NCBI GenBank assembly: GCA_026636295.1 | Contig: CP089464.1 | Location: 372,001 to 436,000, forward strand | DNA length: 64,000 nt | Origin: Medakamo hakoo | Taxonomy: Eukaryota > Chlorophyta > Trebouxiophyceae > Coccomyxaceae | Direction: 5' to 3' | Shown: positions 21,743-34,369 of the stretch, one piece after another | Layout: the number at the start of each line of letters is the position of its first letter | How positions within the stretch are numbered: the stretch's first letter is position 1 | Translations under genes and position numbers: made by a program | Notes under the pieces: generated by a model | The model's input: the letters and a program-made list of their open reading frames with translations, nothing else | Told to the model about the DNA's origin: nothing | The model's database searches: none

Positions 21743-21990
21743 GGCGTGGCGAGCTGGCGGGATGAAAAGAAAAAGGCGTGGCGGCGCCGAAAGAAAAAGA
21801 CGGGAACGCCGTCGCCTGCGCGTTTGCACGAGTGAGCATCGGCCTACACTCTTGCTTTCTCGCCGTGCCGGGACGCCGCCACCGCGCCCGCACACACGCC
21901 CTCTCAACACAACCGGCTGCTGCGTGAGCCAGCGCACCCACTCCACCCGCCCCTCTCCTTTTGTGGCAGGGCAAACACCTCCGCGCAGAA
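21743..21990. promoter_or_regulatory. shared divergent promoter region (Qa-SNARE / alpha-SNAP)
   Basis: 248 bp between start codons. It contains AGAAAAAG and GAAAGAAAAAGA purine runs (about 21768-21800); no TATA box is evident. Confidence 0.5.
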
Positions 21991-23295
21991 ATGTCTGCCA
22001 AAAACGCCGATGACCTGGTCGCCAAGGCCGACAAAAAACTGGCGTCCTTTGGCTTTTTCGGCAACAAGTATGAGGACGCGGCCGAACTGCTGGAGAAGGC
22101 GGCGGTGCAGTACAAGCTGGCGAAAGCTTGTGAGTTTGTGTGCGGGTGGTGTGGGCGGGGCGGGACGAGAGAGCACTGGTCAACACGCGGGAGCGCGCAC
22201 GGGTGCGCGAGCGAGCCGAAACGCCCGTTGCGTGTTTGGGCTTGAAGGAGCAGCCCGCCCTCGGTCGCGGCTTCCTGTGCGGGCGCTCTGGCGTGTCTTC
22301 CACGCCCTGGTAGTGGGAAAAGTGGCAAAGCTGGATTCCTCCTGTGCGTGGCGATGCCCGAAAGGCGGTGCAAAGGCCCATGGCAGGGGACCCGCTCTCA
22401 ACCCTCTCTCCATCCACCCCTCTCTCCACCCACCCCCAACAGGGAAGGAAGCCGGCGCGACGTACGAAAAGCTGGCCGAAGTCCAGACCAAACTGGACGC
22501 CAAGCACGAGGCCGCGTCCGCGTGCGTGGAAGCCGCTAAATGCTACCAGAAGACGGACCGGGCGGGTGCGTTTGGATGGATGGACGGGTGTTGGAGTCTC
22601 CACCCTCACCCCCACACCCCTGCGCCCCCCCCCCTCACACCCCGCCCACTCCCACTCCCACTCCCACGCCTTCAGACGTCTTGCGCGCCTTGCACTCCGC
22701 CGTCGGGCACTACACCGACATCGGCCGCTTGGGCATGGCCGCGCGCTCGCTGCGGGACGTCGCCGAAACCATGGAAAAGGGCGGCATGAAGGAAGAGGCC
22801 ATCGAGTTCTTCAGCCAGGCGGGCGACCTGTACGCGGGCGAGGAACAGCCGTCGGAAGCCAACAAGTGCAAGCTGCGCGTGGCGGCTTTGTCAGCGGAAG
22901 TGGAGCGGTACGCGCCCGCGGCCGCCATTTTTGAGGAGGTCGGCGCGGCCGCGGTCGACAACCCGCTCCTGAAGTATGGGGCCAAAGGCCACTTGCTCAA
23001 CGCCGGCATTTGTGTTCTGGCGGGTTCCGGAGGCGACGACCCCGCCACCGTCACCGCCGCCATCGACCGGTACGAAGCGGCGGACCCGACCATGGCCGGG
23101 TCGCGGGAAGGGAATTTGCTGCGGGACTTGGCGGCCGCGGCCGCCGCGCGCGACCCGGACGCCTTCACGTCGGCCCTCGCCGAATTCGATTCCATGACGC
23201 GCCTGGACGCGTGGAAGACGGCGTTGCTGTTGCGGGTGAAGAAGCGGATTGCGGGTGGCGGGGCGGTGGAGGGCGGGGAAGAGGACTTGACGTGA
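21991..23295 (+). CDS. alpha-SNAP (NSF attachment protein)
   Basis: Three exons (21991-22129, 22443-22565, 22676-23295) give 293 aa, the usual family length. Conserved blocks include [88 protein letters not shown] and [11 protein letters not shown] with an acidic C-terminus. The FGFF loop is the membrane-attachment site. Alpha-SNAP recruits the AAA ATPase NSF to spent SNARE bundles. The C-terminal Leu that normally stimulates NSF is present but is followed by Thr (end EEDLT). It shares a 248-bp promoter region with a Qa-SNARE. Confidence 0.95.
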
Positions 23296-23408
23296 GGTGG
23301 TTGCCAAAAAAAAACGAGCGCGAGCGCCCGGGCTAGGTTGCAAAACACACTTTTGTCTTTTGTTTTTCGATCGCGGCACGCGTGCCTGGCGTCGGCCGTC
23401 CTTCCGCT

Positions 23409-25672
23409 ATGACTTGCGACGACCCGGTGGCCCTCTTGGAGCGAGGTGAGGATGCAACACGCTTGAAAGAGTGGAGATGGCGGCGGGGAAGGGGGCGGCA
23501 TTTGGGGTGGCCGAGTGCGACGGCTCAACCCACCAAACCACATCCTTCAACCACCTCCACCCATCAACCATCTGCAGGCATCGCCCCCGTCCGCCCCGAA
23601 TTCTGGTCGCCCGACCCTCCCCCACCCATCGAAGACGGCCCCGTCACCACGGGCGGCGCCCCCGCCGGGCCAGCTCCCTCCCGCAACGCGGCGCGCAAAG
23701 CCTTCAACGCTGCGCGCGCGGCCCAACCATGCCGCGCGTTTTTCACCGCGGGCGGGGCGTGCGCGCGTGGCAGCAACTGCAGATTTTCGCATGACCAAGC
23801 GGCGGTGGAGGAGGCGGCCAAAGCACGGGCGCCCAGTCTGCCGGGGCCGTGCCCGTTGACCGGTGGGGGGGATGGTGGGCGCTGCCCGTTTGGCGAGGAG
23901 TGTCGGTGGGCGGCCGCCCACCACGCGCCAGCCGGGGGCGGCGGCGCGCCCGCGCCGCCTCCACGCGCCCTGGACGTCACGACCACCCTCCCACCTGTCG
24001 TCTCCCTGCCGCACTTGTCCTCGCTGGGGCCATGGCCGCTGCCGGCCCGGCCGCAGGGCGGCAACGACAACCCGCACAACAGCCTACCGCCCGGGACGTC
24101 GAGAGCGCTGGCGGACGGGAGCTATGACTTGGGCAAAGCTGACGCCGTGTGTGAGAGGCTGGGCGTGCCTGTCCGGGCGGTGGGGAGGGCGGCAAAAAAA
24201 GCAAAGGTGGGTGGCGGGGGCGTGAACGTTGGTGGAGCGGCCGGCGCCGCGCCACCGCCGCCGACCACCACGGCCGTCGCCGACGCTCCTCCACCGCCCT
24301 CGACCGCCCCTCCTCCGTCCTCCTCCGACTACGTCGAAACGCCCGTGCACGCCCGCGAAGTCCGGCCCCTCGATTTCAGGGGCAAGCGCTACTTGGCCCC
24401 CCTGACGACCGTGGGCAACCTGCCCTTCCGCGCCCTGTGCGTGGGGCTGGGCGCCGAAATCACGTGCGGCGAGATGGCCATGGCGACGTCGCTGCTGGCT
24501 GGCAAAGCCAGCGAGTGGGCGCTGACGCGGCGCCACCCGAGCGAGACCTGTTTCGGCGTGCAGATCGCGGCGGGCTACCCCGACGCCGCCGCGCGGGCCG
24601 CGCAAGCGGTCGCGGAACTCACGCCGGGCGGGCCGCCGTCCTTCATCGACATCAACTCCGGGTGTCCCATTGACTTGGTGTGCGACAAGCAGGCGGGCGC
24701 CGCGCTGCTGCGCCGGCCGGCGCGGCTGGAAACCGTCGCCAGGGCCGCCGTCGCGGCGGCGGCCCCCGTCCCCGTCACCCTGAAAGTCCGCAAGGGCTTC
24801 GACGACGGCGCGGACTGCGTGCACGAGTGGGCGCCCCGTGCTGCACGACAGTGGGGCCTGGCCGCTCTCACCATCCACGGCCGGTCCCGGGAACAGCGGT
24901 ACTCGCGGGCCGCGGACTGGGCGTACGTCGGCCGCGTCGCGCGCGACGTGCACGCTGCGGTGGACGGGCACGACGATGAACGCGCCTCCCCTTTCTCCTT
25001 CCCCATCATCGGCGGCGGGGACGTGTACACGTTCCACGACCATGAAGCGCACCTGCGGGACCACCCGGAGATTGCGACGACCATGATTGCGCGCGGGGCG
25101 CTCATCAAGGTGAGAGACACATGGATGGATGGATCTTTTTTTTTTTGCGCAGGGAAGAACCCTGGAAAACCTCTCACGCCCACAACACACACCCACGCCC
25201 CTGACAGCCCTGGCTCTTCACGGAGATGGCGGAACGCCGGGACTGGGACATCTCCGCGCCCGAACGCCTGGACTTGGTGTCGAAGTTCGCGAGCCTGGGC
25301 CTGAGTCATTGGGGGAGCGACAGCCGGGGCGTCGAAACAACGCGCCGCTTCCTCCTGGAATGGCTGTCTTACACGCACCGGTACGTGCCCCTGGGCTTGC
25401 TGTCTGAGCGGCTCCCCGACTCCGTGCGCCCGGCCATGACGTGGCGGCCACCGCCGCTGGTGGGCCGGTCCGACCTGGAAACGCTGCTCTCCTCGCCCCG
25501 CCCGGGCGATTGGGTCAGGATTTCGGAGCTCGTCCTGGGCCCAGCTCCGGCGAGTTTGCGGTTCACGCCCAAGCACAAGTCGCGGGCGTGGGTGGTGCCG
25601 CGCAAAGAGGGCGGTGGTGAGGGTGGGAAGGCCGCGGACGTGGAGGACGACGATGGCGAGGAGAATGGCTGA
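23409..25672 (+). CDS. DUS3: tRNA-dihydrouridine(47) synthase (DUS3)
   Basis: Three exons (23409-23445, 23578-25109, 25208-25672) encode 677 aa. Two CCCH-type zinc fingers lie near residues 60-135 ([21 protein letters not shown] and a second CPFGEECRW...H), as in eukaryotic Dus3. The FMN TIM barrel starts at [16 protein letters not shown]. The catalytic Cys375 is in [20 protein letters not shown], with [18 protein letters not shown] and [10 protein letters not shown] following and the helical domain in the last exon. It reduces U47 of tRNA. The gene starts 113 bp after alpha-SNAP and ends 97 bp before GAD on the same strand. Confidence 0.95.
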
Positions 25673-25769
25673 TGAAATGCGGGGTGGTGGTTCGACGCCT
25701 AGCCAGTTTCATACACACCTGCGACGGAAACACACACACGTGGCAACCTGTCCCCCACACGCACCCAAA

Positions 25770-27747
25770 ATGACGACGCCCGAAGGCCAAGAGATGATGA
25801 AGCTTGTTAAGGAACGCAACCTGGACCCGCTCGCGTATGGCGCGTGCCGGTTGGTGCGTTTTTGTTCCTTCGCTGCCCCAATTGGGGGGAGGGCGCGTGA
25901 TTGCTTCTTTTTCGCGCCCGTGCAGTGCCATCCTGCGGTCCTCTCGGGCTTGGCTTGCGCTTGTTAGGCGATCATGCGTGTCCCCTATGCGGCTGAGGGT
26001 CAGGCACAGGCGCCGGAGGCCGCATGACGGCTGGGCGACGGGTGAGAGTGGCCGCTGGGCGCGCGGCACGAACCCTCCAAATCCATCCTCCACCCATGCC
26101 CTCTCTCACCGCCGCCGCCACGACTGACGCCCAAACACGCGCACACGCATACGCACACACCAGGAGGACGCCCTCTCCGAAGACACCTTCCCGCCCGGCC
26201 CCACGCCGCCGCGCCAGGTCCAGGCGTACCTGGCCGGCCTGCGCAACCTGGACTGCAACCCGTCGCTCAACCTCGCGTCGTTTGTGACGACGACGGTCGA
26301 GCCGGAGTGTTTGGAGGTCATGCAGGCCGCGCTGCGCGTGAACCAGATCGATGCCGAAGTACGTGCGCGTTTTGGAGGCGTGGTGTAGGCGCCTTGGTGG
26401 CGTAAAGAGCGCGCGCTCATTTTTCTCACCGTCCCATCCATTTTTTTCTCACCGTCCCAGGAGTACCCATCGACGACGGCGATTCACGAACGCTGTGTCC
26501 GCCAGCTCGCGGACTTGTTCCGCGTCCCGCCCGGCGCGCCGCCATGCGGCTTCTCGACCATCGGCTCGTCCGAAGCCATTCAGATCTCGTTGCTGGCCGC
26601 GAAGCGCCGCTGGCGCAACGCGCGCCAGGCTGCCGGCCTACCGACGGACAAGCCCAACCTGGTCGTGCCGTCGACGGTGCACGTGTGCCACGAAAAATCT
26701 TGCGTGTACTTCGACGTGGAGATGCGCGTCGTGCCGGTGCGGCGCCAGCCTCACGGCGGCATGGCGTACGACATGGACGAATTCATGAGCAAGGTGGACA
26801 CGAACACCATCCTCGTCGTCGCGGTGCTCGGGTCCACGTACACCGGGCACCTGGACGATGTAGGCGCGTTAGACGCAGCGGTCGGCGCCTGGAACGAGGC
26901 GCGCCCGCCCAACACGCCGCCGCTCGGCATCCACGTCGACGGCGCGTCCGGCGGCTTCGTCGCGCCGTTTGCCTTCCCCGACTTCGCCTTCGACTTCACG
27001 GCCTGCCCCAACGTCCACTCCATCAACGCGTCCGGCCACAAGTTTGGGCAGGCCCTGGCCGGGATCGGGTGGTGCCTCTTCCGCTCGCCCGACATGCTTC
27101 CCAAAGAGCTGTGCTTCATCGACAAGTACCTGGGCGCGGAGCAGGTCACCGCCACCTTCAACTTTTCCAAGTCCGCCTCCCAACTGTTGGGCCAGGCCTT
27201 CATGTTCCTGCGCCTGGGCCGGACCGGCTTCCAACAAGTCATCGGCGACTGCCTGCGGGTCTCGGACGCGTTGGCCGACGGCATCGAAAAGCTGGGGTTC
27301 CAGGTCATCAGCGCGCGCGCCCCCACGCCGCGCGTGCCGCTCGTCGCCTTCACGCTGCCGCCGTCGGCCAAAGCGAAAGGCTACGACTGCTTCGACGTCG
27401 CGGACCGCCTGCGCGAGCGCGGGTGGGTCGTGCCCGCGTACCCCCTCGCGCCGGGCGCGGAAGACACGACCGTCTTGCGCGTCGTCTGCCGCTCAGACTT
27501 TTCCATCGCCCTGGCGCGCTCCTTGCTGGCGGACTTGAAGGCGGCGTTGGACAAGATGGAGAAGAACGCGAGCGAGGAGCGGGACGTGGCGTTTGCCGCG
27601 GCGCGCGCGACCACCGCCTGGCGGTCGGCCGCGGCCAAAGCCATCGCCCAGGTGACGCGTGAAGCGGCCGAAGCGTCGACGGCGGGCGGGCGGCGCCGCA
27701 GCCTGGAGCGGCTGGACACCAAGCTGCGGCACGGCGGCGTGTGTTGA
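25770..27747 (+). CDS. GAD: glutamate decarboxylase
   Basis: Three exons (25770-25853, 26164-26358, 26461-27747) encode 521 aa of the PLP group II decarboxylase family. NPSLNLASFVTT, EYPSTTAIHERCVRQLADLF, STIGSSEAIQISLLAAKRRW, IHVDGASGGFVAPF and the PLP lysine in INASGHKFG (Lys287) are all GAD landmarks. It converts glutamate to GABA and CO2. The C-terminal extension contains TTAWRSAAAKAIAQV (Trp480) and the protein ends GGVC. Plant GADs end in a calmodulin-binding segment with TAW(R/K)KF and NGVC/NRVC, so a related regulatory tail is likely, although the plant Lys cluster is replaced by Ala/Arg. Confidence 0.95.
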
Positions 27748-28057
27748 TGGTGGAGTCGCCGGAGGGGGGAGAGGATGGAGAGAGCAGGCTGGGAAAAAAA
27801 TAGAGAGCGTCGCCGGATGGGGAGAGGATGGAGAGAGAGCAGGTTGGAAAAAAAAAATAGAGAGCGACGCGTTCCCACTCTCCGAAAAAACTCGGGGGCG
27901 GCGACCGGGCGGCGGCGGCGCTTTCTCTTCTGCCCCGCCCCTGTGCCCGCGCGCGTGCACACGCCCCGCACGGGAGGCGTGCCAGCCCCCCGTGCAGCTC
28001 TCTCATCTTTTGGTTCATCTCGCAGGCGCGCGCCGTGCGCCGCGAACGAAAGTCTCC
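27748..28057. other. intergenic region with tandem duplication
   Basis: 310 bp between GAD and the BIG-type gene on the same strand. It holds an imperfect two-copy tandem repeat (27756-27866) and A-runs that may serve 3'-end formation of GAD; nothing coding. Confidence 0.5.
27756..27866. repeat. imperfect tandem duplication, about 54-57 bp unit
   Basis: Two successive copies start TCGCCGGA and run through GAGAGGATGGAGAGAG, an A-run and TAGAGAGCG. They differ mainly in the length of the A-run and a few substitutions. Confidence 0.85.
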
Positions 28058-31000
28058 ATGGCCTGCCCCTTTGCTGCCTTCATCGAGGCCGCCCTGGCCG
28101 AGCTGGCAGGGGCGGCACCTCGCCGGTCGCCCATCAAGCCGGCGTGCGAAGCGGCACTGGGTGAGTGTTCATGGCGGGAGCGAAGGTTTTTGCGGACCGA
28201 TGCATCGACGCGCGCCCGCCTGCTTCTCATGCTCCGTTCGCACCCTCCACCCCCTCCTCACACCCACCCAGCCCAACTGCGGCGAGACGGCGGCGTGCCC
28301 GTCCCACTGGAGGACGCGGACCTGGCGGCGGTGAGTCGATGGGTGGTGGTGGTTGGGCACGACGGGGGAGCGCAGGCGCGCGCCCTGTGCGCCGACCGGG
28401 CCAGTCTGCTCTCTCCATCCATACCTGCCCGGCACGCGCGGGGTGCGGAGAGGCGGCTGCCTCGACGCGCGCGGCGTGACGGGTGCCGGCGGCTTGATGA
28501 CGAACGCGCGCACACCCGACCCCACCCCTCGACTCTCAACAGGTCCTCGACCCGCTCCGCCTGGCGTGTGGGTCGGGCACGCCGTCCGTCCTGGCCCCCG
28601 CCCTGGGCTGCATCCACAAGCTCGTCTCGCACGCGTACGTCCAAGCCGAGTCATCGCCCGGTGGAGGCCTGGACGACGGCAGCCCCGTCGCCGCCCTGGT
28701 GTCCGCGGCGGCGGCGGCGGCGGCCGGCGCCGCGGCCGCGGGCGACGCCCGGCTGCAGCTGTCCGCGCTGCGTGCACTGCTGACGTCCGCGACGGCTGAC
28801 CACTTCGTCCCGCACGGCGACGCGCTGCTGGCGTGCGTGCGGCCGGCCTTTGGTTTGGGCGTGGCCGGCGCGGGCGCCGACGTCCGCGCGGCCGCCCGGG
28901 GCGCGCTCCTGCAAACGGTGGCAGCCGTCCTCAAGCGCGTGGGCGACGAGCCCGGGCGCCTGTCCCGGGAAGCCTCCTCCGTCGGCGGCCACGGCGGTAG
29001 CGACCGCGGCGGCGACGGTGGCCACCTGTTTGGCCGGTCCAGCGCGGCGGACCTGGTCGCGAGCGGGGGTGGTGGGGCGGACGGCGAGCCCGCGGCCGCA
29101 GCACCTGCGACGACGGCGGCCGCCGCGCCCCCTCACCCGCCCGACGCCGAACAGCTGGACGCGGCCATGGGCACGGCACGAGCCGCCCAGCTGGCCAGCC
29201 TGGCCGAAAACGCGGACTTGCCTGGCCTGGAGAAAGCCCTCGACGCCCTGGCCGCCGACCGGGCGGCCGTGGATGGAGGAGACGCCGCGCCGCCTACCCC
29301 AGCCGCGCCCGCGCCGCCCACCACCTCCGCCGCCGCGCCCGTCCTCCCGGCCTGGCGCCCGCCCACCCGCCTGTCTCTAGCAGAAAAGGACGCGGTCATG
29401 CTGCTGACGGCCATTGCGCGCATCGCGGCCGGGCCCGACGCGCCCGCCGACGGCGGCCAGCAGCCGCCGCCCGCGGCCGCCGACCCCGCGTGCGCGGCCT
29501 CGCGCGCCCTGGCCCTCGACCTGCTCATCCGCGCCCTGTCGGGCCCCGGCCACGGCTGGGAGACGGCGCGGCGCCCGCTGTGCGAGGCACTGCGGCGCCC
29601 ACTCACCGTCACCCTGCTCAAGTGCGCGGCCACGCCGCCGGGCGACGGGTCCGGCGCGGCCAGCCTCGGCCCGGCCCTGCTGGCCGCCGCGGCGGGCCGG
29701 CCACGGCTGCGGGCTGTGTTGAAGGCGGAGCTCGGCGCCTTCATCCCGCTGCTCTTGCTGCGCCCGCCCGAAGCGCTGGACGGGGCGGCGCTCCCCGACG
29801 CCACAGCCTCGGCGTCCGCCCTGGCCTCCCTCACCGCCCTCCGCGGCCTGTTCGCCGACCCGGCCGCACTCATGGACCTGTTTGTGAACTTCGACTGCGA
29901 CTTGGGCGGCCCCAACCTGGTCGAGCGCGGGTCGCGCGCCGCCGCCCGGGCGGCGGCGCTGCCGGAGGGACCTGAAGGTCCTCCCGGCTCGCCCGCGTCG
30001 CTCGCGGCCGCCGTCCGCACCGCGGGCGCGGGCGCGCTGGCCGGCACCGCGGCCGCGCTGGAATCCTGGGCCGCGCCGCTCGCGGACGACGCCGCCGACG
30101 GCGACGCCGCCACGGAGCTGGCCAAGGACAGCGGCCGCCGCGCCACGTCCGCAGGCTCCCTGGCCCGCCTGGCCACGCTCGCCCCACCTCCCGACGACGC
30201 GGCCCACCCGCCCAGCAGCGCGGCCTCAAACCTGGTCGCCGCCAAAGCGCGCAAGCACTCGCTCGAGTCGGGCGTCGCCGTCTTCAACCGCGACCCGGCC
30301 GCCGGCGTCGCGGCCCTTGTCGCGTCCGGCTGCGTCCCGCCCGACCCGGCCGCGCTGGCCGCCTTCCTGCGCTCCCGCCCGCGCGGCGCCGTCGACCCCG
30401 ACGCCCTGGGCGAACTCTTCGGCTCGCCCGACGACGCGCACGTCGCGGTGATGCGGGCCTTCATCGCCGACGAGCCTTTCGCCGGCATGCCGCTGGACGA
30501 GGCGTTGCGCAGCCTGCTGTCCCGGTTCCGCCTGCCGGGCGAAGCCCAGAAGATCGACCGCATCGTGGAGGCGTTCGCGTCGTCCTACGTCACCCAAAAC
30601 CCGGGCGCGGGCTTTGCGCACCCGGACGGCGCGTACTTGCTCGCGTTCGCCCTGGTCATGCTCAACACGGACGCGCACCACCCGTCGGCGGCGCGTGGGC
30701 TGAGCAAGGCCGACTTTGTGGGCATGTGCCAGGCGCCTGTTGGTGGGGCCGGCCGGGCGGCGGAGGCGGACGGAGAGGGCGGCGGCGGCGACGACGACGA
30801 CGCCACCCCTGCCACGCCCGCCGCCACAACGGCGCCGGACGAGTACGCGCCCGTCCTGCCGCCGGCGCAGCTGGAAGCCATGTATGACCGCATCGTCTCC
30901 CGCGAAATCGCGCCGCCCGAAGGCTCGGCGGCCGGCCTGCTGGGCGCGCCGGCGAATGGCGCGGCGCCGGCCCAGCCCACGACCACGCGCGCGCGCGCGC

Positions 31001-34000
31001 TGGCCACCGCGCTCGGCCTGCCCCTGGGCGGGCGGTCCCGGGCGTGGGACAAAGCGGCCGGGGCGGCACACGAGCGGGCGCGCGCCCTGGAAGCGGCGCG
31101 GGCGGCGCTGGCGGCGGCGGGCGCGGCCGTGAGTGGTGGCAGTGCGGCGGCCGCGGCGCCCGCCTCGACCGTCGCCCACCTCTGGCAGCCCGCCGTCCAC
31201 GCTGAACACGCCCGCCCCGCCTTGCAGGCGGGTGGAGACGCGTTGGTCCGCGGCTTGGCGGCGTCCCTGGCCTCCGCGCCCAACGCGGCGGCAGCCGCTC
31301 CCGCCCTGTCCGGCCTGGCCGCGACCGTGCGGACGGCCGCGCTGCTGGGCCTCGATGCGTTGGTCGAAGCGGGCGTCGACGCGCTGGCCGCCGGCGCGGG
31401 CGCGGCGGCCGCCGCCGCCGCCGCCGCCGTCTCGCCCAAGGCCGCGTCGCCGCTGGCCCCCGTCGGCACGCCACGCGGCGACAAGCAGGTGGCGGCGTTG
31501 GAGGCGCTGCTGGCCACGGCGGCCGGGCCGGCCGCGGCCGGCTTGGGCGGCGGCTGGTTGGCTGTCGCGCGCACGCTCTCCGCCCTCGACGCCCTGAGCG
31601 GCGGGCGGGGCGCCCTGACCCCCGCTCCCACGCCGTCCACGCCGCCGCGGCCACCGCGCCCGGACGGAGCCCAGCCCAGCCCTGTCCACGCCATCCCGGG
31701 CGGCGGGCTGACGGGCGGGCCCGCAGCGGACAAGGCGGCATCGCTGCCGCCCCAACCGCCGCCCCCTCCACCGCCGCCGCCGTCCACCTCCTCCAGCAGC
31801 AGCCTGTCTTTCAGCCGGCTGTTAGGGAGGCCAAGCGCGGCAGACGCAGCGGCTGCGGCGGCGCGGGTGGCCGCACCGCCGGCGGTGGTGGTGTGGGCGG
31901 CCTCCCCCGCCGGCCAGGCCGCGGCCGCCGCAGTCCTGGCCGCCGGCCCACGCCTGGCCGGCGACGGCGCCTTGGTCTTTGTCCGTTGCCTGGCCGCGCG
32001 CGGCCAGGAAGAGCTCCTCGCCACGCCGCCGCGCATGTGGGCCCTGCACGCGGTGGCGGACGCGGCCGCGGCGGCGGGTGGCGTGGACGCCGCCGCCGCC
32101 GCGGCAGCGGCCGCGGCCGCCGCGGCGGGCGGTGGCGCCGCCGCCCTGACCGCGCCGTCCACCATGCTGCTGCGCGCGGCCTGGTCCCGCGTCTGGGCGG
32201 CGGCGGCCGGGCACTTGGCGGCCGGCGCGTGCCACCCGGACCCGGCGGTGGCGGACGCGGCCCTGGGGCGGCTGGCCGGGTTGGTGGACGCGCTGCTCGC
32301 CCGGCGCCCGCCCGCGTCGCCCGCCGCCCAGGAGCAGGCGCTGCGGCCGTTGGGCGCGGTCGCGCGCGGTGCTGCCCGCCCGGAAGCGCGAAAGGGCGCT
32401 GTGGTTGCGGCCGGGCGGGCCTTGGCCCTGCACGGCCGGGCCTTGGCGCCGCCTGCGTGGCGGGCCGCGCTCGCCGCGCTCGCCGCGGGCGCCGCCGACC
32501 CAGCGCCGGGCGGGGCCGTCGTCGTGGCCGCGCTGGACGGCGTCGGCCCGGCGGTCGAAGCCTTGCGTGGCGGCTCCTCTACCACCGCCACAGCTGCTGT
32601 CTCCGGCGTCATTGCCGTCCTGGGCGCGGCCATGCGCAACCCGGCCCCGCCGGGCGACGCGACGGCCGTGGGTGCGGCGTTTGCGCTGCAGGGAGTCGTG
32701 CGCTGTCTGTCGGAAAGCGGCGGGACGGGTGAGGCGGTCGCCGAGCCTGCCAGCCCGCGCGCCGCCCCTCGCCCTGGCCCCTGGGACGACGCCTGGGCCG
32801 CCTTTAGCGCCGTCGCCCGCCACGACCCGCGCCCGGCGGTGGCCGACGCGGCGCTTGCCGCGGCGCTCGAGGTCGCTGGAGAAACGGCAGCTGGTGAAGG
32901 CTGGCCGCCCGCCGCCTGGCGCGCGTTTGGCGGCCACATTCTGCGCTATGCCTTGGACGTGCCGTGCCCGCCTGGGCAGGAAGGGGTGGGGCTGGGCGAA
33001 GGCGGGGCGGCGGGTGGAGGAGGGGGAGGAGGGGCGCCGCCCGCCTGCTTCCTCGCGCCGCGCGCGGTCGGCTGGTCGGTCGAGGGCGCGGCCCGCCTGG
33101 CCCGCCACCTGGGCTCCGCCGGCCCGGCGGCCGCGCGCCTGGTGTGCGGCCCACCCACGGTCTGCGATGCGTCCCTGACCCACGCCCTGGGCCCGCTCCT
33201 CGGCCTGGCCCTGCGGTGCTGTGCCGCGCCCGACGCCCGGCTCGCCGGCCTCGGCGCCGCGCTGCTGGAAGAGGCGGTGGTGTCGCTGTCGGCCTCGCCG
33301 CCCTCGCCCGCCGTCGAGGCCGCCTGGGCCGCGCTCACCTCCGCCGCCGCCACCGCCTGCCGGTCCGACGCGCGCGCCGGTCTGACGAGCGAGGGCGCCG
33401 TCCCCGGCGCGCCGCCGCCGCCGCCCGCCTTCCTCACGCCGCCCGGCGCGCTGCCCCGCCCGCCGCTGGTGGACGGCGAGAGCGAGGAGGCGGCGGCGGC
33501 GAGGGCAGCGGCGCGGGCGGCCCTGGCAGCTCATGCGGCGGTGGGGCGGGCGCTGGCCCGGTCTGCTGCCACCGGTGGGCCACCCCCAGCCGTCGCGTCC
33601 GTCCTGGTGTGCGAGCTGAAAGCCGCGCTCGCGCGCGCGGCCGCGGCCAACGCGGATGGGCGCGGCCGCGGCCGCCTGGGAGCCTTGCTGCTCGGAGGAG
33701 GAGGCGCTCCCGCCGCTGGAGGCGACGGCGCTTCAACGACCCCTCTGACGTCTCCGGATCCGTGGGCCGCACCACCCTCCCCGGCCCTGGCCCGCCAGGA
33801 AACGGGCGCGGGCGCGGCGCTGTTGGGCGCGCTGGCCGCGCGCGCGGCGGCCGGCGTGCCCGGCGCGCGGGCCGAGCTGGTCTCCGCCGCCCGGGGCGTC
33901 CTGCGCGAAGCCGCCGCAGCGGTGAGCAAGGAGAAGGCGGGCGAGGCCAGCCCTCCGTCCGCCTGGGTGGACGCCGTCCGTGCGCCGTTGGTCGTGGCGG

Positions 34001-34170
34001 CGCTGGGTGCGCTGGGCGAGGGCGGTGGGGCGGGCGGCCGGGCGAGCGCGGTCGCGATTGAAGAGGTTGCGCCGCTGGCGGCGGCGGGGCATGGCGGCGT
34101 GCGTGCGGCGCTGGCGGACTTGTTGGCCAAGCGGGTGGGTCCCGCGCTGGGTGCTGGCGGGGGTGTGTAG
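28058..34170 (+). CDS. BIG/SEC7-type large ARF guanine-nucleotide exchange factor
   Basis: Three exons (28058-28160, 28272-28330, 28543-34170) encode 1929 aa. An N-terminal DCB-like region (PLRLACGSGTPSVLAPALGCIHKL) is followed by an HUS-like region and a Sec7 domain at about residues 624-790. The catalytic glutamate finger is FRLPGEAQKIDR with Glu721, then YLLAFALVMLNTDAHH. The long C-terminal part has HDS-type helical repeats extended by Ala- and Pro-rich runs. BIG proteins activate ARF1-class GTPases at the trans-Golgi network and endosomes. The N-terminal exons join in frame and restore the conserved DCB start. Alanine inflation makes the internal domain borders approximate. Confidence 0.92.
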
Positions 34171-34369
34171 ATTGACTGAGGGAGATGAAGATGCATGATG
34201 AGGAGCGGGGCGGAGGCGGTGGCGGCGGCAGTGGGTGGTGCATGGAAACAACGGAGCGGTTGTTGCGCACGGCAGACTCTGTTTGTGTGCTGCATTGCCC
34301 GCGTGTTTCCTCCACACGCGCGCATCGCAACACGCGCACTCGCACACAACGTCTCCACCACACATCCCC

